Assembly (NCBI RefSeq): GCF_018398335.1
Contig: NZ_JAHBRX010000001.1
Coordinates: 2,720,001 to 2,784,000 of the forward strand
Length of the DNA: 64,000 nt
Direction of reading: 5' to 3'
Source: Chelatococcus sp. HY11
GTDB lineage: Bacteria > Pseudomonadota > Alphaproteobacteria > Rhizobiales > Beijerinckiaceae
Below are positions 61,797 through 64,000 of the stretch, piece after piece. The position numbers were made by a program, and so were the translations under genes. The first letter of the stretch is position 1; every line of letters starts with the position of its first letter. The notes below the pieces were generated by a model that saw nothing but the letters and a program-made list of their open reading frames with translations, did not search any database and was not told where the DNA came from.

Positions 61797-63092
61797 ATGG
61801 CCCTCCGGGACGGAGGCTGGGCGGCGTGGCTCTGTCGCATCGCGTGCATGGGCAGCCTGCTGCTTGTCGCGTCGCAGGCGCTGGCCGGCGCCCCAACGCG
61901 CCCGGACCCGGCAACGCCTTCCTTCCGGCGCGGCACCAATGTCACCTGGTTCGCTTTCCCCGCCACGACCACGCAGGGCGCGCGCGCCGGCTACACGGCC
62001 TCGCCCTATGCGGTGCCGGACCCGGCCGAACCCGCTCGTCTCCGCGCCCTGGGCTTCGACCACGTCAGGCTTCCGGTGGATTTCGGCCCGCTTCTGGCAG
62101 CCGACCGTACCAGCCGCGACCGACTGCTCGGCGACATCCTCCAGAGCGTCCGCAGCTATCAGGCGGCGGGCCTCGGGGTGATTGCCACCCTGATGGCGCC
62201 CGGCCTCAACGGGGCATTGCCGGAAGCCTTTCTCGATGGCGTCAACGGCCGGCAGTTCCAGCGCTATCTGGCGCTCGCCACCCGTGTCGCCCGCCGGCTC
62301 GACGCGCTTCCGCCCCAGCCGCCCGTGGTGCTTGAACTGCTCAACGAACCGCAGCAGGCATGCCGCGCCCACACCGGAACCGACTGGACGGCGCACCAAC
62401 AGGCCCTGGTCGCGGATTTGCGCAAAGGCGGCATCAGTCTGCCGCTCCTGCTGACAGGGGGCTGCTGGTCGACGATCAAGGGGCTCGTCATGCTCGATGG
62501 GGGCCTTTTCAAGGATCGGCGCAATCTGGTCAGCGCGCATTTCTACGACCCGTTCGTCTTCACCCATCAGGGCTCGACCTGGACACTCCCCTTTCTGGCG
62601 GAGGTGCGTGGCGTGCCCTATCCCGCTTCGCGTGGACGTCTCGAGGACACCCTCGCCCGGACGAACGCCGCCTTCGCCGCGTCGTCCCGCTGGCCACCGG
62701 CGGAACGCGACAAGCAGCGCCATGCTGCGGAGGAGGCGATCCGCTGGTATTTCACCTCCGCGCCGGGGCGGGCCGCGATCGACGAGGCCTTCGCCTCCCT
62801 GAAGGCGTGGCAAGACCGCAACGATGTCGATCCAGCACAGATCGTATTCACGGAATTCGGCGCGATGCGGCCGGCGGGATCCGTCACCAGCGACGATGCC
62901 TCGCGGGCACGCTGGCTTCATGACGTTTCGACAGCCCTTGCCGACAACGGCTGGGGCTGGACCCTGTGGCTCCTGAACAGCCCGCCCTTCGGGCTGGAAG
63001 GGGCGCCGGGCAACAGCTGCCCCGCGCCTGAACTGGCACAGGCGATCGGCCTGACGCTTCCGACATCCTGCCGGTCTGTGCCAAAGCGATGA
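61797..63092 (+). CDS. glycoside hydrolase family 5 (cellulase-type endoglycosidase)
   Basis: 431-residue secreted enzyme with an N-terminal signal segment (GSLLLVASQALA) and a GH5 barrel. The acid/base Glu184 is in LLNEPQ and the nucleophile Glu352 in FTEFGA; DHVRLPVDF and the SAHFYDPFVF motif also match. A member in an exopolysaccharide locus usually trims or releases polymer, or limits chain length. ATG 61797 is taken; a TTG at 61791 overlaps the previous stop. Cellulose specificity is not implied. Confidence 0.85.
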   Translation: MALRDGGWAAWLCRIACMGSLLLVASQALAGAPTRPDPATPSFRRGTNVTWFAFPATTTQGARAGYTASPYAVPDPAEPARLRALGFDHVRLPVDFGPLLAADRTSRDRLLGDILQSVRSYQAAGLGVIATLMAPGLNGALPEAFLDGVNGRQFQRYLALATRVARRLDALPPQPPVVLELLNEPQQACRAHTGTDWTAHQQALVADLRKGGISLPLLLTGGCWSTIKGLVMLDGGLFKDRRNLVSAHFYDPFVFTHQGSTWTLPFLAEVRGVPYPASRGRLEDTLARTNAAFAASSRWPPAERDKQRHAAEEAIRWYFTSAPGRAAIDEAFASLKAWQDRNDVDPAQIVFTEFGAMRPAGSVTSDDASRARWLHDVSTALADNGWGWTLWLLNSPPFGLEGAPGNSCPAPELAQAIGLTLPTSCRSVPKR

Positions 63093-63364
63093 GACCTTCC
63101 GGGGAATCCAGGACCGGGACAGGAGAGCCGCCCAACAGATGGAAAGGCGCGGAACGCACTACGTCTTTTTAACGCGTTGTTAAATCAGCAATTTTTATAG
63201 CCGCGCCTCTCCAGGGCGCTGGTTGCCCGGCCATGGCCTGCCGCTTGCTGAATAGAAGCTGTCGGTGTTCCAGACCCCGCGCGAATGTCTCAAAATGAGA
63301 CGAAATTCAAGCATCGGGTCAGGAAAGATCAGACGGAAGCTCCTGCGGAGCCTGAGAGGCAACC
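63093..63364. promoter_or_regulatory. promoter region of the Wzz-like gene
   Basis: 272 bp with a locally AT-rich stretch (63165-63200). It is the likely promoter of the chain-length/tyrosine-kinase-type gene that follows. No specific site was assigned. Confidence 0.4.
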
Positions 63365-64000
63365 ATGGCTGTTATGAGTTCACGCTTCGAACCCCTGGGC
63401 AACCTGCGCGCGATGAACGCGGTCAGCGAGCCCTTCATCGGCGAAGCCACGACCCGTTTCGACCCATGGGCGACGCTGCAGGGCCTGCGCCGCAGGTTGC
63501 CGCTCATCGGTGCCATCGCCGCCGCCACCACCGCTCTCGCCATTAGCTATGTCGCCGTGACGCCGTCGAAATACACCGCGACGACGCAGGTGCTGATTGA
63601 CACGCGCGGCCTGCGCATTCTCGACAATGACATCGCGAACCGGGCGACGACGGGCGACAACGACCTGATCGCCATGGAAAGCCAGCGTCAGGTCATCGAA
63701 TCCCGCAGCGTGCTGGAAAAGGTGATCGATCGGGCCGGCCTCGAGAACGATCCGCTGTTCGGCGCGCGCCCCGCCGGCCTGCGCAGCCAGGTCATGTCGA
63801 TCTTCGGCTCGGGTGAGCGCGAGGATCGCTTCTCCAAGGCCCTCAAGGCGTTGCAGAAGAGCCTGACCGTGCGCCGTGGCGATCGCTCCTTCGTCATCGA
63901 CATCGGCGTCGTGACGGAAGATCCGCAGACATCCCAGCACGTCGCCAACGCTGTCGCCGAAGTCTATATCGGCGAGGAGCAGCGCGCCCGCGCTGACGCC
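63365..64000 (+). CDS. Wzz/GumC-like polysaccharide co-polymerase, N-terminal part (runs off window)
   Basis: 212 codons of a longer gene. After a short cytoplasmic start, one membrane helix (LPLIGAIAAATTALAISYVAV) leads into a Wzz-type periplasmic domain (PSKYTATTQVLIDTRGLRI, then MESQRQVIESRSVLEKVIDRAGL and RGDRSFVIDIGVVTEDPQ). This is the N-terminus of GumC/ExoP-like chain-length proteins, which may carry a C-terminal tyrosine kinase beyond the window. ATG 63365 has AGAGG about 6 nt upstream; ATG 63374 is also possible. Confidence 0.85.
   Translation, partial: MAVMSSRFEPLGNLRAMNAVSEPFIGEATTRFDPWATLQGLRRRLPLIGAIAAATTALAISYVAVTPSKYTATTQVLIDTRGLRILDNDIANRATTGDNDLIAMESQRQVIESRSVLEKVIDRAGLENDPLFGARPAGLRSQVMSIFGSGEREDRFSKALKALQKSLTVRRGDRSFVIDIGVVTEDPQTSQHVANAVAEVYIGEEQRARADA

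Overview
This 64 kb window is a high-GC bacterial chromosome segment. Marker genes place it in the Alphaproteobacteria, most likely the Hyphomicrobiales (Rhizobiales): GcrA, an Irr-type Fur protein, an argD-argF-hslO gene string, a long two-domain dCTP deaminase, and a REP-like palindrome of rhizobial type. The genus cannot be fixed from sequence reading alone. No phage, transposase, CRISPR array or rRNA was seen. There is one tRNA, Gly (anticodon CCC).

Layout. 0-8 kb is core housekeeping: the 3' end of phoB, gcrA, argD-argF-hslO, argE, apaG and a deoxycytidine triphosphate deaminase. 8-12 kb is a complete sulfate/thiosulfate ABC importer (cysA, binding protein, cysT, cysW), followed by four tandem 17-bp repeats, a small membrane ORF and a ClC chloride/proton antiporter. 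14-38 kb is accessory catabolic territory. A minus-strand operon (LysR regulator, flavin monooxygenase, alpha/beta hydrolase, two peptide-type permeases, M24-fold enzyme, binding protein, then a BisC-like molybdoenzyme) sits beside a plus-strand pair of AhpD-like proteins. Next comes a second minus-strand operon controlled by a divergent GntR protein: DapA-like aldolase/lyase, SelA-like PLP enzyme, metal-dependent deacetylase, peptide-type binding protein and two permeases. Neither peptide-type transporter has an ATPase gene nearby. An IclR regulator with an enolase-superfamily enzyme and an M81 (MlrC-like) hydrolase follows.

37.7-45.6 kb is a self-contained plus-strand operon with an NMT1-type binding protein, a His-rich CobW GTPase, a hydantoinase/dihydropyrimidinase-like amidohydrolase, an MmgE/PrpD protein, an octopine/nopaline dehydrogenase-like enzyme, a permease and an ATPase. 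I infer import and breakdown of a cyclic amide or opine-like compound. 46-52 kb holds copper genes (DUF2946-like, PCuAC), an LprI-like protein, irr and a PAP2 phosphatase. Between them, at 47.0-50.0 kb, lies a small unusual locus. A 41-codon acidic peptide gene with two cysteines lies directly upstream of a clavaminate-synthase/TauD-like iron/2-oxoglutarate oxygenase, and both are divergent from an MFS exporter. This looks like a compact peptide-modification or natural-product cassette and is the strongest candidate for an undescribed system.

52.4-64 kb is an exopolysaccharide locus: priming glycosyltransferase, GT4 enzymes, GNAT/FemAB-like protein, polysaccharide deacetylase, methyltransferase, WecG/TagA-type transferase, Wzx-like flippase, GH5 glycosidase and the N-terminal part of a Wzz/GumC-like protein that runs off the window. 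Starts were moved inward from the longest ORF where a Shine-Dalgarno sequence, gene overlap or family N-terminus supported it.
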